Shown: positions 14,909 to 23,671 of the stretch, one piece after another
Position numbering within the stretch: the stretch's first letter is position 1
Layout of the letters: the number at the start of each line of letters is the position of its first letter
Source: Bradyrhizobium sp. C9
GTDB lineage: Bacteria; Pseudomonadota; Alphaproteobacteria; Rhizobiales; Xanthobacteraceae
Direction: 5' to 3'
DNA: 64,000 bases
Assembly: GCF_002532045.1 (NCBI RefSeq)
Contig: NZ_NWTG01000004.1
Coordinates: 248,001 to 312,000, forward strand
Made by a program: the position numbers and the translations under genes
Notes under the pieces: model-generated
Told to the model about the DNA's origin: nothing
Databases searched by the model: none
What the model saw: the letters and a program-made list of their open reading frames with translations, nothing else

Positions 14909-15654
14909 CAGGCCGGCACCTCAAACTGAAATTGATCCTGTGAAAGGCGTCGCTGCATCACCAAGACCATGTCCTGGTCTGCCTCAATCAGGATGCTGGA
15001 ACAGCCGTACCGCGCAGCGGCAATGCCCGTTGTTCCGCTGCCAGCAAAGCAGTCCAACACAACGCCGGCCGGTGGACATGAGTAAAGAAGCAGCGGATCG
15101 ACGATCCCGAGGGGCTTCTGGGTAGCGTGCACCGCGCGCCGATGCTCGGATCGCACGTAAATCACGCTACGCATGAGACGTGGGCCTCCGTCAACCGTTC
15201 GATACTCCATCTCTTCGATGTCGCCCAAGTGTATCGTACGGCCACGGCGCCTCACCGTCCGTGCGATTGCGTCGTTGGTCACCTGAGGAAGCTTGTAGAC
15301 CTGATCCCATGCGGCATCGTCACGGTAGAACTGGACCGCGGACTCGTGGACACGACGAAACCGATCGGCATGGAAACCGCTTCCGTTCTGCTTTTCCCAG
15401 ACGACGTCCTGAGCTGGGCGCCAACCTGCAAATTCGGGCGCGCGATCGAGGAACATCTTGAGCGTTCCGAACACCCACATGCTACCGGTTTTTTTGAGCA
15501 CTCGCCGTACACTGGCGGGCCAGCCAACCGGCCAGCGGTCCCATATTAGCTTCGTTGATCCATAGGGCGGATCGGTCAAGATCAGGTCAACCGACTCATC
15601 CTCGAGGCGGTTCACAACGTCACGGCAATCGCCGCAGATCACCTGCACGCTCAT
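14908..15654 (-). CDS. DNA amino-methyltransferase (DPPY type)
   Basis: 248 residues, near the normal length for a small beta-class N6-adenine/N4-cytosine methylase. Catalytic motif IV is LILTDPPYG at about residues 24-32. The AdoMet motif I is near the C-terminus, VLDCFAGSGTTGIAA. A QKPLGIVDPLLLY block (motif X) stands before it. No partner endonuclease is adjacent, so it is an orphan methylase, likely anti-restriction or regulatory. ATGA overlap with the next methylase gene upstream. Confidence 0.9.
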   Translation of the reverse strand: MSVQVICGDCRDVVNRLEDESVDLILTDPPYGSTKLIWDRWPVGWPASVRRVLKKTGSMWVFGTLKMFLDRAPEFAGWRPAQDVVWEKQNGSGFHADRFRRVHESAVQFYRDDAAWDQVYKLPQVTNDAIARTVRRRGRTIHLGDIEEMEYRTVDGGPRLMRSVIYVRSEHRRAVHATQKPLGIVDPLLLYSCPPAGVVLDCFAGSGTTGIAAARYGCSSILIEADQDMVLVMQRRLSQDQFQFEVPA

Positions 15655-16973
15655 GCCGGCACCGCCTCGAGCTCGACCGAGGTTAGCATCGGATGGCTCG
15701 CGCTGATCCGTTTGGCGGCCATCTCGGCGTAATCAGCGTTCAACTCGATCAGGATGGCGTCACGCTGCAGCCTGTCCGCAACCAGTCCGGTGGTGCCGGC
15801 GCCGGCAAACGGATCGAGCACGGTACCGCCGGGCGGCACGCCGGCCAGGATGCAAACCGCGGCGACCTCGGGCGGCATCACCGCGAAATGGTTCAACCAG
15901 TCCTCGTGCGAGCCACATTCGCAATATCGGAGCGTTACCTTGCGCCCGTCGCGTTCGATCTTTTCCGCGCGGAGTCGCCCAACTTCGGCACTCGGGTAGA
16001 ACCGACGGCACCCCGTACAGAACTCGTCATTGAAGCCGCCCGGCGCGACCCACCAGACCGACCGAAGAGCCGCGCCGTTGGCGCGCTGTTCAGCCACCGA
16101 CATGCCGTCCCAGCGATCGTTGAAGCCCGCATGGCGCCGCCCGTGCCCTCGTTGGCGATCGCGCTTGCGCGCGCCGGCGTGCGGTGGCTGCCCGTCAGGC
16201 GCGTAGCCGCCACCGCTGACAACAAGGCCACCATCCTCGGCGCCGAGGCGGTCGCGCATGGCACGCGCTAGCCTGGTCACCGACTCCGGCGCTGCCGGCA
16301 GCCTGACGTCCTCATAGCCGTGGTAATAGGTCTCCGACTTCGTGAGGTGGAAGACGTATTCATGAGCCGAGGTCGACCGGTCTCGCGTGCTCTCCGGCAT
16401 CCCGTTGGGCTTGGCCCAGATGTTGTCCTTGCGCAGCCACCAACCGTCCGCACGCAGCGCGAAGGCCAGCATCCACGGGATGCCGATCAGGTCCTTCTGC
16501 TTCAAGCCGCCGGGCGCCGGCTCCCATGCTCGACCGATCGCGCCGTCACCCTGGGCTTTCGCTTGGAGGCCGGCCGGCACACGGCTGCCGCGCTCGGTCT
16601 GCGCGGCTGTCCTCGAGCTCGCACCGATCTCCCAGTTCTGCCGGACCACCATCGACGCTTCCTGCGACTGCAGCGTGCCGAGCAACGTCGATGATGCGGC
16701 GGCCGGATTGCCGCCCCGACCGGATCCTGCATAGCAATCGCCGATGTTGATCCAGAGCGAGCCGTCATCCCGCAGAACGCGCCGTATCTCCCGGAACAGG
16801 TCGACGAGCTCCGCGATATAGGCCTCGGGCGAGTTCTCGAGCCCGATCTGGCCGGCCATCTTGTAATCGCGCAGGCGGAAGTACGGCGGCGAGCAGACGC
16901 AGGCATGCACCGAGTTGGAAGGCAGAAGCCGGACAACCGCCCGGCAATCACCATTGAGAATTCGAACCGTCAA
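15651..16973 (-). CDS. DNA amino-methyltransferase (SPPY type)
   Basis: 440 residues. Motif IV is CVCSPPYFRLRDY at about 26-38, the SPPY form typical of N4-cytosine or some N6-adenine enzymes. Motif I is VLDPFAGAGTTGLVA near the C-terminus. In between is a long recognition region with a zinc-ribbon-like part (CTGC, then CEC) at about 325-360. The start is a TTG at 16973 whose last bases form the upstream stop (TTGA), the same coupling as the clamp gene. It forms a tandem pair with the DPPY methylase and shares its operon. Confidence 0.88.
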   Translation of the reverse strand: MTVRILNGDCRAVVRLLPSNSVHACVCSPPYFRLRDYKMAGQIGLENSPEAYIAELVDLFREIRRVLRDDGSLWINIGDCYAGSGRGGNPAAASSTLLGTLQSQEASMVVRQNWEIGASSRTAAQTERGSRVPAGLQAKAQGDGAIGRAWEPAPGGLKQKDLIGIPWMLAFALRADGWWLRKDNIWAKPNGMPESTRDRSTSAHEYVFHLTKSETYYHGYEDVRLPAAPESVTRLARAMRDRLGAEDGGLVVSGGGYAPDGQPPHAGARKRDRQRGHGRRHAGFNDRWDGMSVAEQRANGAALRSVWWVAPGGFNDEFCTGCRRFYPSAEVGRLRAEKIERDGRKVTLRYCECGSHEDWLNHFAVMPPEVAAVCILAGVPPGGTVLDPFAGAGTTGLVADRLQRDAILIELNADYAEMAAKRISASHPMLTSVELEAVPA

Positions 16974-18061
16974 GCTGAGGCCTCCACGCGCCGCCGCGCA
17001 TTCCAGATGTCGAGATAGTCGGTACGCATACGCGGTTCCGGCTGGCTGTCGTGCAGCTTGCCGATCGCCACCATGCGTTCATGAAGCTTGCGCACCGCAG
17101 CGCGGCCGGCGGGCTCAGCGAGGACCAGGTCGCCGTCCTGGCGGCGCCACGGCTTGTCGCCGTCCGGGAAAGACGTGATCCTCTCCACCTCGATCGGCGG
17201 CTCGAGCCCGGCAACGCCGCTGGTGCTGAGGCCGGCCCAGACCGGGCGCCGATACTTGATCAGCGCGCGCGCAGCGAGACTGGTCTCCAGGCCCTCGCCC
17301 AGGCCGATGTGCGCCGCGACCCCGCCGATCCGAACAGCACCGCCGGCTGCCGCGCCGGCGCCTATCTTCGCCACCTCTACCGGCGCCTTCGCGGGCTTCG
17401 ACGGATCGAGATGGACTTTCCAGATAGCGGTTAGATCGCCGAAGACATCATCGACGCGGGCGACCAGCGTCATGAAAGCCAGCCGGTCGTCCAGGTCATA
17501 GACAACGCGGCCGTGGAAGCGGAGGCAGTCGTCCCAGCCGCCGGGAGGCACCGGTATGCCGCGCGCCAGCAGATAGGCCTCGGCGTGCGTCCCGGCGATC
17601 GGAACAGATTCCATCCAGATCTCGCCCGCGGTCCGCTGCCGCGCCTGCACATGCTCAGCGGCACGCCGCTCGTCTGCGGCACGCTTCTCCGCGGCCTCGG
17701 CTGCCCTGTCCTCGCGCCGCCTCCGCTCCTCTGGCGTTTCCTCACGCGCGCGATCGAGCCCGACAAATTCGCGGGCGCGGTCGAACACCTCACCGTCGGC
17801 CCTGTGATTGCCCGTCAGCCCATAGGCGAACAGGTTGATCTCGTCGCCGCCGATGCTGGCCGAGCTACGCACCCACGAACCGCGCGTGTACTTGCCGACC
17901 GTGCCGAGATAGACCTGAAAAGAACCGAGATCTCCCTTCACGCCGGGAGCGCAATACGCGATCTTGCCGCGCGTCTTGTATCCCTTCCAGAAATGGTCGA
18001 GGACACGCTCAAGCTGCTCGTTCAAGCGCTTCTTGATTTCGGCTGTATCTTCTCGCGTCAT
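16970..18061 (-). CDS. Toprim-domain primase-like protein
   Basis: 363 residues. The start at 18061 overlaps the upstream stop as ATGA; an in-frame extension to 18109 would overlap more of the upstream gene. The N-terminal part has a helical lead and a beta region GKIAYCAPGVKGDLGSFQV. A charged coiled stretch EERRRREDRAAEAAEKRAADE follows at about 115-140. The C-terminal Toprim-like domain starts at HIGLGEGLETSLAARAL (about 250-270) and contains ITSFPDGDKPWRRQDGD, supplying the glutamate and the DxD of the fold. Such phage proteins act as primases or primase-helicase partners next to DnaB. Confidence 0.8.
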   Translation of the reverse strand: MTREDTAEIKKRLNEQLERVLDHFWKGYKTRGKIAYCAPGVKGDLGSFQVYLGTVGKYTRGSWVRSSASIGGDEINLFAYGLTGNHRADGEVFDRAREFVGLDRAREETPEERRRREDRAAEAAEKRAADERRAAEHVQARQRTAGEIWMESVPIAGTHAEAYLLARGIPVPPGGWDDCLRFHGRVVYDLDDRLAFMTLVARVDDVFGDLTAIWKVHLDPSKPAKAPVEVAKIGAGAAAGGAVRIGGVAAHIGLGEGLETSLAARALIKYRRPVWAGLSTSGVAGLEPPIEVERITSFPDGDKPWRRQDGDLVLAEPAGRAAVRKLHERMVAIGKLHDSQPEPRMRTDYLDIWNARRRVEASA

Positions 18062-18300
18062 GCCAAGCCTGCAGCCGCCTCGATAGCTTGTCGCTTCAAG
18101 TTCGCCCAAAGCCGGTTACAAGCCGTTCCGTCGTTCTCATGGTGATACCGGCGCCATGCGCGCTTGCGCCGCCCATAGACGCGGCGCCGATCGACGGGCA
18201 GCGCGCGCCAATGGTCCCCGCAAATCCATTCCGTCGGAGGAGCGAACCGACCTGTGGTGCGCCGGCAGAACGGCACGCAGCATCGCACCCGATCTGTCAC
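18058..18300 (-). CDS. Small Cys/His-rich protein, 80 aa
   Basis: GTG start coupled to the upstream stop (GTGA at 18297-18300). CCVPFCRR, WICGDHWRALP and a basic GRRKRAWRRYHHEND stretch suggest a zinc-binding, nucleic-acid-contacting protein. It lies immediately before the primase gene and overlaps it by ATGA, so it may be a priming accessory. That link is positional only. Confidence 0.6.
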   Translation of the reverse strand: MTDRVRCCVPFCRRTTGRFAPPTEWICGDHWRALPVDRRRVYGRRKRAWRRYHHENDGTACNRLWANLKRQAIEAAAGLA

Positions 18301-19106
18301 AGCATGCTCTCCTGCTTCGGCTCAGGCGCAGACGTAAGTGGCGGCGCCAGCGGATCGGCCGGCTTCCACGCCTCATAGTCGGCAGCTATCTCATCCCAGA
18401 CACGCGGATGCTGCGCCTTGAAGTTCGGGAAATCCACGGCGGCGCGATAGACGCCCCGATCGAGGATGAGCCAGCCAGCGCCCGACGGCAGCCACCGGCG
18501 ATGATCGATGTTGACGTGCTTAAAATCAGCCCGGACGAGGAAGCCGCGCTTCTGCAGAATGATCGCGATCTTGATGGCGGCGATCTTCCAACTCGTCAGT
18601 TGGACCGGTGACGGCGCGCCAGCGTCGACATCGGGCACGTAGTCGGGAAGGATATGCCGCTTCGCCGGTGCCCACTCGTGCCATTCGTCGTCATTGGTGC
18701 CGTGCCTATCCCCCGGCAATCCCGGTTCGAAGGCCTTGGGCCTCCATCCATAATAGGACTTCTGAGACTCGACTTGTTCCTCAGACCGCACGTAGATGAT
18801 GGTGAGGCCGATGTACTTGCAGATGCGGCCAAAGCCTCCTTGTGAATCTGCCGGCACTAGCACGGCGCGGCAATCCGGCCCGGGATGATCGGCGTAGAAC
18901 GATCCGTATTCCTCAAGCGCCTGGCTGATGACTTCGGTGTTCAGTCGAAGCTTCGCCTCTACGCCAATCTGGAATCCGTCCGCCTTGCGCACCAGCAGGA
19001 TGTCCCAGCCGCAGGTCTCCGGGTAAGCGGTCCATCCCTCGGGTAGCGAGGAGATGAACCGCTTGCACAGCTCTACTTCCGAAGTGAACGGCTTCGGCTT
19101 CGGCAT
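18297..19106 (-). CDS. Possible PD-(D/E)xK-fold protein next to the C5 methylase
   Basis: 269 residues; the start at 19106 overlaps the methylase stop as TGATG. Residues 10-75 read LCKRFISSLPEGWTAYPET, then WDILLVRKADGFQIGVEAKL. This gives D followed 12 residues later by the E-x-K of a PD-(D/E)xK nuclease core, and then LRLNTEVISQALEEYGSFYA as the supporting helix. The remainder has a winged-helix-like part (SWKIAAIKIAIILQKRGFLV). It could be a restriction-type nuclease, a resolvase relative, or an inactive homolog. The call rests on a short motif, so confidence is limited. Confidence 0.6.
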   Translation of the reverse strand: MPKPKPFTSEVELCKRFISSLPEGWTAYPETCGWDILLVRKADGFQIGVEAKLRLNTEVISQALEEYGSFYADHPGPDCRAVLVPADSQGGFGRICKYIGLTIIYVRSEEQVESQKSYYGWRPKAFEPGLPGDRHGTNDDEWHEWAPAKRHILPDYVPDVDAGAPSPVQLTSWKIAAIKIAIILQKRGFLVRADFKHVNIDHRRWLPSGAGWLILDRGVYRAAVDFPNFKAQHPRVWDEIAADYEAWKPADPLAPPLTSAPEPKQESML

Positions 19107-21520
19107 CAGGCCTCCCGCGACGCCATGAGCGCGACAGCAACCGGTCTGACCCAAATAGGGGTGCTCCCCATCATGAATGTTTGGCCTGACCAAGCGGCGA
19201 GCAGCGTGGTGCCGCAGACGTCAGCGATTGCCTGCGCCGCGGGTGGTGGGACCATGTTGCCGATGCGCTCGCGCCACGCGGAGTCTGAGGCACCATCGAG
19301 CACCAGCAGATTGTTCATGCGCTCGACGCGCGCGGCCCATTCCGGGTCGAGCGGATCGAGCGACAGCACAGACCGCTCCTCTTCATTATCGAGGTCGACG
19401 AGGCCCTGCAGCGCAGCGAGCTCGAGCGTCGTGAACGGCCGGTGCCATGTCCCGTCCAAAGCACGGATGACACAGACCAATTTGTCACTGGCAGCCGGAA
19501 GCTTGTCCCAAGGTGCGGGGTCGGACGCAGGCCCCTCGCCGGTCTCCCGTGGGTCTGCAACAGACCACGGGCCGTTGTTGTTCTTTGCGTGCGCCGGCAC
19601 CGCGCCGCTGTGCTCATCCCACGGCACAACGCCGTAGTGGCCGCCCGTAAGGTACGCATCGCGGCTGGTATCCGACAGCGCCTCGGGTCGCGGATCTGCC
19701 ACCGCAAAGGCACCGTTGGTCGGGTGCGTCTCGCCGGCAACGACGCCAGCGTTCTCGTCCCATCCTTTCACGCCGAGCGCGGAATTGCGCGCGCCTTCGA
19801 TCAGCCTCGGGTCTGCAACCGAAAGCGCGCCGCCTGCCGGATGCGTCGAGGACGTCACGGTGCCCCCATGCTGCTCCCAGCCTGTGACCTTCAGCACATG
19901 GTGGTGAGTGCTGGCGCCAAAGCCCGGCCGCGGATCCGCAACGGCGCCGGCGCCCGAGGCTACCTGTTGGGAGCCGGTCACGGGCCGAGCATGCTCGTTC
20001 CAGCCCGTCACGCGCTCCTTCGAACTCGACGCGCCCGGATGCCAGTTGAGGTGACGCGGGTCGGCAACGGCGAAGGCGCCGTTCCCCGTGGTCGAGGCGC
20101 CGATGACAGCGCCCGTCGCCTCATCGAACCCGGTGACGCGGTACTTGGTCTGCTTGTAGTCATCGCGCTGCGCCGGACGCGGATCGGCGACGGCCAAGCC
20201 ACCTCCAGCACCACCAGGTCCGGCGACCGCCGGCGACGTCTCCGGCCATGACACAATACGGAACGCGGAGTTGAAGACCTTTCGCTCCAGCCGAGGGTCT
20301 GCGACGGCATAGCGGCCGGTCCCGACTGAGACGTCCCCCTTCACGACCGACGACGGTTGGTCCCAGTGCCCGACGCCCAGTTGCACGCTCTTCTCGTGAC
20401 CGTCGACGCGCGGATCAGCCACCGATTGAGCGCTTGATCCCGGGCTCCGTTGGGTGGTGACAGCCGCCGCGGTGCCCTTCCAGTCGTTCACCCTCAGACC
20501 GTGGAAATCCTGGGCACGGATCTCGCGCGGGTCGGCGACGCTGAATGCGCCTGTCGTCGGGTTCGCCCGCCCCGTCACGGTGCCAGAGGTCTCGTCCCAG
20601 CGCCGAACACCGAGGACTCCCCGGTGCCACTCCTCATCCGGAACAATGCCGAAGTCGCGAAGATGGCCGTCCTGCACCGCAAGGTCATTCAGCGAACGCC
20701 AGTCCGCGCCGGCGCGAACGAACGCAAGCCGCACCCACGTCTTCCATTGCAGCGACGGCATCCGGTGCATTGGACCGCCTAGACCCGCGATGATGCCCGG
20801 GATCGGCAGTTTCTCGAGGATCTCGCCGACCCCGCGCAGCGGATGCTTGACCGGCTCGTAAAGGAACGTCGGGATCTTGGCGACATGGCGCGCGACTAAC
20901 AGAAAGCGCTTACGGCTCTGCCCGAGGTGCCCGATCTCGCCGCAGTCATGGGTCGTTTCCGCGACGGCGTAGCCGTATGATCGAAACAGCGCGATGATCT
21001 GGTCGAGGAGATGCCTGCCGCGCGTTGCGATGCGCGGCACGTTCTCAAAGACGTACAGTTCGACGGGATCGTCCTTGTGCGCCTCGAGAGTCAGCCAGAC
21101 GCCGCGAAGCGTCAGCCCATTCAGCGCCTGGTACTTCCGCGTGCCCGACATTTTCTCGGACAAGAGGCCTGAGAAGCCTTTGCAGGGGGCGGACAGGAAG
21201 ACGATGTGCGGATGCTGATTGCCGGCGGCTCGACGAATATCGTCTGGACCGCGCTCAACCCAGCCCGGGGGCGGCTCGTGCCCGTGGAAATCGCGATACT
21301 GCTCGCGCGAAAACAGATCCATGCACGATGCTTGAGCACCAGTCAGGTTCTCGAAGTCACGGCACGCCGCGGGGTCGCTGTCGATGCCGCCGATGCAGCG
21401 GAAGCGCGCGAAGAGGTTGCCGACTTTCGCACGCCCCTTGTTGAAGCCCTTGGCACCGCCGCCAAGCCCGCAGAAAAGATGAAGGTGATTGATATCGACC
21501 TGGAGTGGCTGAATCTGCAT
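19106..21520 (-). CDS. C5-cytosine DNA methyltransferase with nine VADPR repeats
   Basis: 804 residues, about twice the usual length. Motifs in order: I, HLFCGLGGGAKGF (13-25); IV, SAPCKGFSG (110-118) with the catalytic cysteine; VI, FENV (158-161); VIII, QSRKR (201-205). In place of a normal target-recognition region there are nine repeats of 38-47 residues (about 300-658), each ending VADPR and most with W-(D/E)-x5-8-V-x-G. Motif IX-X follows, PFTTLELAALQGLVD (695-709) and RIGNMVPPPAAQAIA (752-766). The repeat unit resembles the segment just before motif IX of ordinary phage C5 methylases, expanded in tandem. Probably active; specificity may be multiple or altered. It forms a coupled string with genes on both sides. 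Confidence 0.93.
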   Translation of the reverse strand: MQIQPLQVDINHLHLFCGLGGGAKGFNKGRAKVGNLFARFRCIGGIDSDPAACRDFENLTGAQASCMDLFSREQYRDFHGHEPPPGWVERGPDDIRRAAGNQHPHIVFLSAPCKGFSGLLSEKMSGTRKYQALNGLTLRGVWLTLEAHKDDPVELYVFENVPRIATRGRHLLDQIIALFRSYGYAVAETTHDCGEIGHLGQSRKRFLLVARHVAKIPTFLYEPVKHPLRGVGEILEKLPIPGIIAGLGGPMHRMPSLQWKTWVRLAFVRAGADWRSLNDLAVQDGHLRDFGIVPDEEWHRGVLGVRRWDETSGTVTGRANPTTGAFSVADPREIRAQDFHGLRVNDWKGTAAAVTTQRSPGSSAQSVADPRVDGHEKSVQLGVGHWDQPSSVVKGDVSVGTGRYAVADPRLERKVFNSAFRIVSWPETSPAVAGPGGAGGGLAVADPRPAQRDDYKQTKYRVTGFDEATGAVIGASTTGNGAFAVADPRHLNWHPGASSSKERVTGWNEHARPVTGSQQVASGAGAVADPRPGFGASTHHHVLKVTGWEQHGGTVTSSTHPAGGALSVADPRLIEGARNSALGVKGWDENAGVVAGETHPTNGAFAVADPRPEALSDTSRDAYLTGGHYGVVPWDEHSGAVPAHAKNNNGPWSVADPRETGEGPASDPAPWDKLPAASDKLVCVIRALDGTWHRPFTTLELAALQGLVDLDNEEERSVLSLDPLDPEWAARVERMNNLLVLDGASDSAWRERIGNMVPPPAAQAIADVCGTTLLAAWSGQTFMMGSTPIWVRPVAVALMASREA
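19547..20623 (-). repeat. Coding repeat array in the C5 methylase
   Basis: Nine diverged copies of a 114-141-base unit, each ending in codons for VADPR. The DNA copies differ strongly while the protein pattern is kept, so the array is old and under selection rather than a recent slippage product. Confidence 0.85.
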
Positions 21521-21729
21521 CAGGCCAGCGCCTCCGCGATATCCTGGGCGAGTTCGGCGAGCGAAACGACCTTGGACTGCGGCATGCTGGGCACCTTCAC
21601 GCCTGTCTCCAGCGCGATGGTCTCTGACATGCCAACGTACTGGACGCCGTGATAATCCGAGGTCCGGACCCCGTGCCTCCGCAGAATGCCGGGAAGCACG
21701 GTCTCGATCTTCTTTGCATCGATCCGCAT
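21520..21729 (-). CDS. Small hypothetical protein, 69 aa
   Basis: Begins MRIDAKKIETVLPGILRRHG and ends with a helix, VSLAELAQDIAEALA. It lies 3 bases after the clamp gene and overlaps the methylase gene as TGATG. Size and place suggest an accessory of the clamp or methylase. No family is recognised. Confidence 0.55.
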   Translation of the reverse strand: MRIDAKKIETVLPGILRRHGVRTSDYHGVQYVGMSETIALETGVKVPSMPQSKVVSLAELAQDIAEALA

Positions 21730-21732
21730 GTC

Positions 21733-22863
21733 CTACACCCTCATCGGCATGAGGACGTAGAGCGAGTCCGCGTCGCTGCCCTTGAACAGCGTCGGCGAGC
21801 CCGGATCGGCGAGGTTGATTTCGAGCGTGTCACCCTGCACCTGGGCAACAACTTCGTGCAGGTACCGGCTATTGAAACCGATCTCCATGCTGTCCGAAGC
21901 ATACTCGGCATCGAGTTCGTCGACCGCGTTGCCGGCGTCCGGATTGCTGACCGTTAGTGTCACCTTCCCGCCAGCGAGAGACACCTTCACGGCGCGCCCG
22001 CGCTCGCTGGAGATCGTCGCGACCCGGTCTGCCGCGGCCGAGAACTCGCTGCGCGGCACCTTCAGAACGCGATCGTTGTTCTGTGGAATGACGCGATCGT
22101 AGTCCGGAAAGGTCCCGTCGATCAGCTTCGAAGTCAGAGTGAGATCACCTGCGGTGAAGCGAATCTTGCCCTGGCTGAGCTCGATCTGGACTTCCTGGTC
22201 GGCGCCGCCGAATAGTTTGCCCACCTCGGCGACCGTCTTCCGGGGGACGATAATGCCCGGCATTCCCGTGGCTCCCTCGGGCAAATCGAGATCGAAGCGC
22301 GCCAAGCGGTGACCATCGGTTGCTACCCCCCGCAGCGTGTTCCGGTTGCCCTCGCGCCGAGTGTGCAAGTAGATGCCGTTGAGGTAGTACCGGGTCTCTT
22401 CCGTGGAGATTGCAAACTCGACCCGCTGGATCAATCGGTGGAGATCGGTCCCCTTCACCGAAAATGAATGCGTCAGGTCACCGGCCTTGACGTCGGGGAA
22501 GTCGGAAGGCGGTAGCGTCTGCAGCGTCGAACGAAACCGTCCCGCCCTCACAGTCACGATGTTCTTCGCATCATCCTGTTCCAACGTGATCTGAGATCCC
22601 GCCGGCACCTTGCGCACGATCTCATTGAGCAGACCGGCGGGCACAGTGGTCGCTCCCTTCGCTGCGACCTGGGCCGGCACCCTATCGATCACCTCAAGGT
22701 CCAGATCGGTCGCCTTCAGCAGGACGGCATCCTGCTCGACTTCAATCAGCACGTTGCTCAGGATCGGAATGGTGTTGCGCCTCTCCACAACACGCGTGAC
22801 CTTGGCCAATACTTTGACGAGCGCGGCTTGCTCGACGACGGCCTTGAAGGATGTCTGGGTCAA
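21733..22863 (-). CDS. dnaN: DNA polymerase III sliding clamp (beta subunit)
   Basis: 376 residues, the normal length for a bacterial beta clamp. The three-domain pattern is visible: LVKVLAKVTRVVERRNTIPI, then LSNVLIEVEQDAVLLKATDL in domain I; GSQITLEQDDAKNIVTVRAG at the end of domain I; ATDGHRLARFDLDLP in domain II; and SRYLHEVVAQVQGDTLEINL and DADSLYVLMPMRV at the end. The start is a TTG (22863-22861) behind AAAGGAG, and its last bases form the resolvase stop (TTGA). The frame is open further upstream but would overlap the resolvase gene. A second clamp beside the host one suggests a self-sufficient fork. Confidence 0.95.
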   Translation of the reverse strand: MTQTSFKAVVEQAALVKVLAKVTRVVERRNTIPILSNVLIEVEQDAVLLKATDLDLEVIDRVPAQVAAKGATTVPAGLLNEIVRKVPAGSQITLEQDDAKNIVTVRAGRFRSTLQTLPPSDFPDVKAGDLTHSFSVKGTDLHRLIQRVEFAISTEETRYYLNGIYLHTRREGNRNTLRGVATDGHRLARFDLDLPEGATGMPGIIVPRKTVAEVGKLFGGADQEVQIELSQGKIRFTAGDLTLTSKLIDGTFPDYDRVIPQNNDRVLKVPRSEFSAAADRVATISSERGRAVKVSLAGGKVTLTVSNPDAGNAVDELDAEYASDSMEIGFNSRYLHEVVAQVQGDTLEINLADPGSPTLFKGSDADSLYVLMPMRV

Positions 22864-23432
22864 AATGGAGTCTCCTTTCGGATTGGGGTGAGTGTCGGTT
22901 CGAAGAGATCGCCACGCGGAGCTGCGAAGCGCGGGTCGAGGTGGCCGCGTAGCCACCAGGCCACGCCGAGACTCTCGGCGGCGTCGAGTGAGGTGATCGA
23001 CCTGTCGATCAATTGGGCGAAGCCGAGCGACGTGTCCTTGCTCGCGCGGCCGCTCCCGGTGAATGCCTTTCGCCAGGTGCCCTGGTTGACGTAGATGAAC
23101 GGGACGTCGTGCGCGGCGCAGACTTCCTCGGCAATGGCGCACAGCCCATAGATGCGCTGGAATGTCTTCATCGGCGGGCGGGTTGGCTCCGGCTCCGGGT
23201 TTTCCTCTGTCGGCTTACCCTTGAGCTCGATGTCGGTCCGCAGCGGCTCTTCCGCGGCGACGTGCCGGACCTGGTTGTCCTTGATGATCTGGTAGAGCGT
23301 CTTCCGGAAATGCCGGAAGACGTAGCCGGACGTCTTGCCCTCCCAATGAAAGGCCCGGGCCCAGACATAGCGATCACCGTCGAGCAGCGTGATGCCCGTT
23401 GTCGTCGCGATATCTAAGCCCAGGATCTTCAT
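22860..23432 (-). CDS. RuvC-like Holliday-junction resolvase
   Basis: 190 residues. RNase H-fold signature: MKILGLDIATTTGITLLDG at the start gives the first catalytic aspartate. VRHVAAEEPLRTDIEL near residue 60 gives the glutamate, and DRSITSLDAAESLGVAWW near 150 gives the late acidic residues. Phage members of this family resolve branched DNA after replication or before packaging. The ATG at 23432 is chosen; a GTG one codon earlier (23435) is also possible. It overlaps the clamp start. Confidence 0.88.
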   Translation of the reverse strand: MKILGLDIATTTGITLLDGDRYVWARAFHWEGKTSGYVFRHFRKTLYQIIKDNQVRHVAAEEPLRTDIELKGKPTEENPEPEPTRPPMKTFQRIYGLCAIAEEVCAAHDVPFIYVNQGTWRKAFTGSGRASKDTSLGFAQLIDRSITSLDAAESLGVAWWLRGHLDPRFAAPRGDLFEPTLTPIRKETPF

Positions 23433-23437
23433 CACGA

Positions 23438-23626
23438 TCAGGCGGCCTCGATCGCCGGCTCGTCGAACCAGGCTTCAACCTGTCGGCCGTCGCCGGCGCG
23501 GTACCGGACCTGATAACTATTGCAGTGGCTCTCGAATTCGGCCCGGCCGATGACGGTGCCCTGCTCGTTGCTCTCGACCATCTTCACGGTCGACTTCATT
23601 TCGTACAGAAACGGCTTGTTCTTCAC
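23438..23626 (-). CDS. Small hypothetical protein, 62 aa
   Basis: GTG start behind a GAGG site. The product has NEQGTVIGRAEFESHCNSYQ and VRYRAGDGRQVEAWFDEPAI, which looks like a small beta-barrel or SH3-like fold. It sits in the replication operon between the Ala-rich protein and the resolvase. No family is assigned. Confidence 0.6.
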   Translation of the reverse strand: MKNKPFLYEMKSTVKMVESNEQGTVIGRAEFESHCNSYQVRYRAGDGRQVEAWFDEPAIEAA

Positions 23627-23671
23627 GTTCAGTCCTCTTTGTTGCCTGCAGCGGAATTGCCGCGGGTCGTG

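Noticed and set aside
19547-20623. Repeat array considered as CRISPR
   Set aside because: The units are coding, diverged in DNA and conserved in protein, with no identical direct repeats or unique spacers.
22864-23142. Upstream extension of the clamp gene
   Set aside because: Would make a 469-aa product with a basic non-clamp start and overlap the resolvase; the TTG at 22863 gives normal clamp length and the TTGA coupling.
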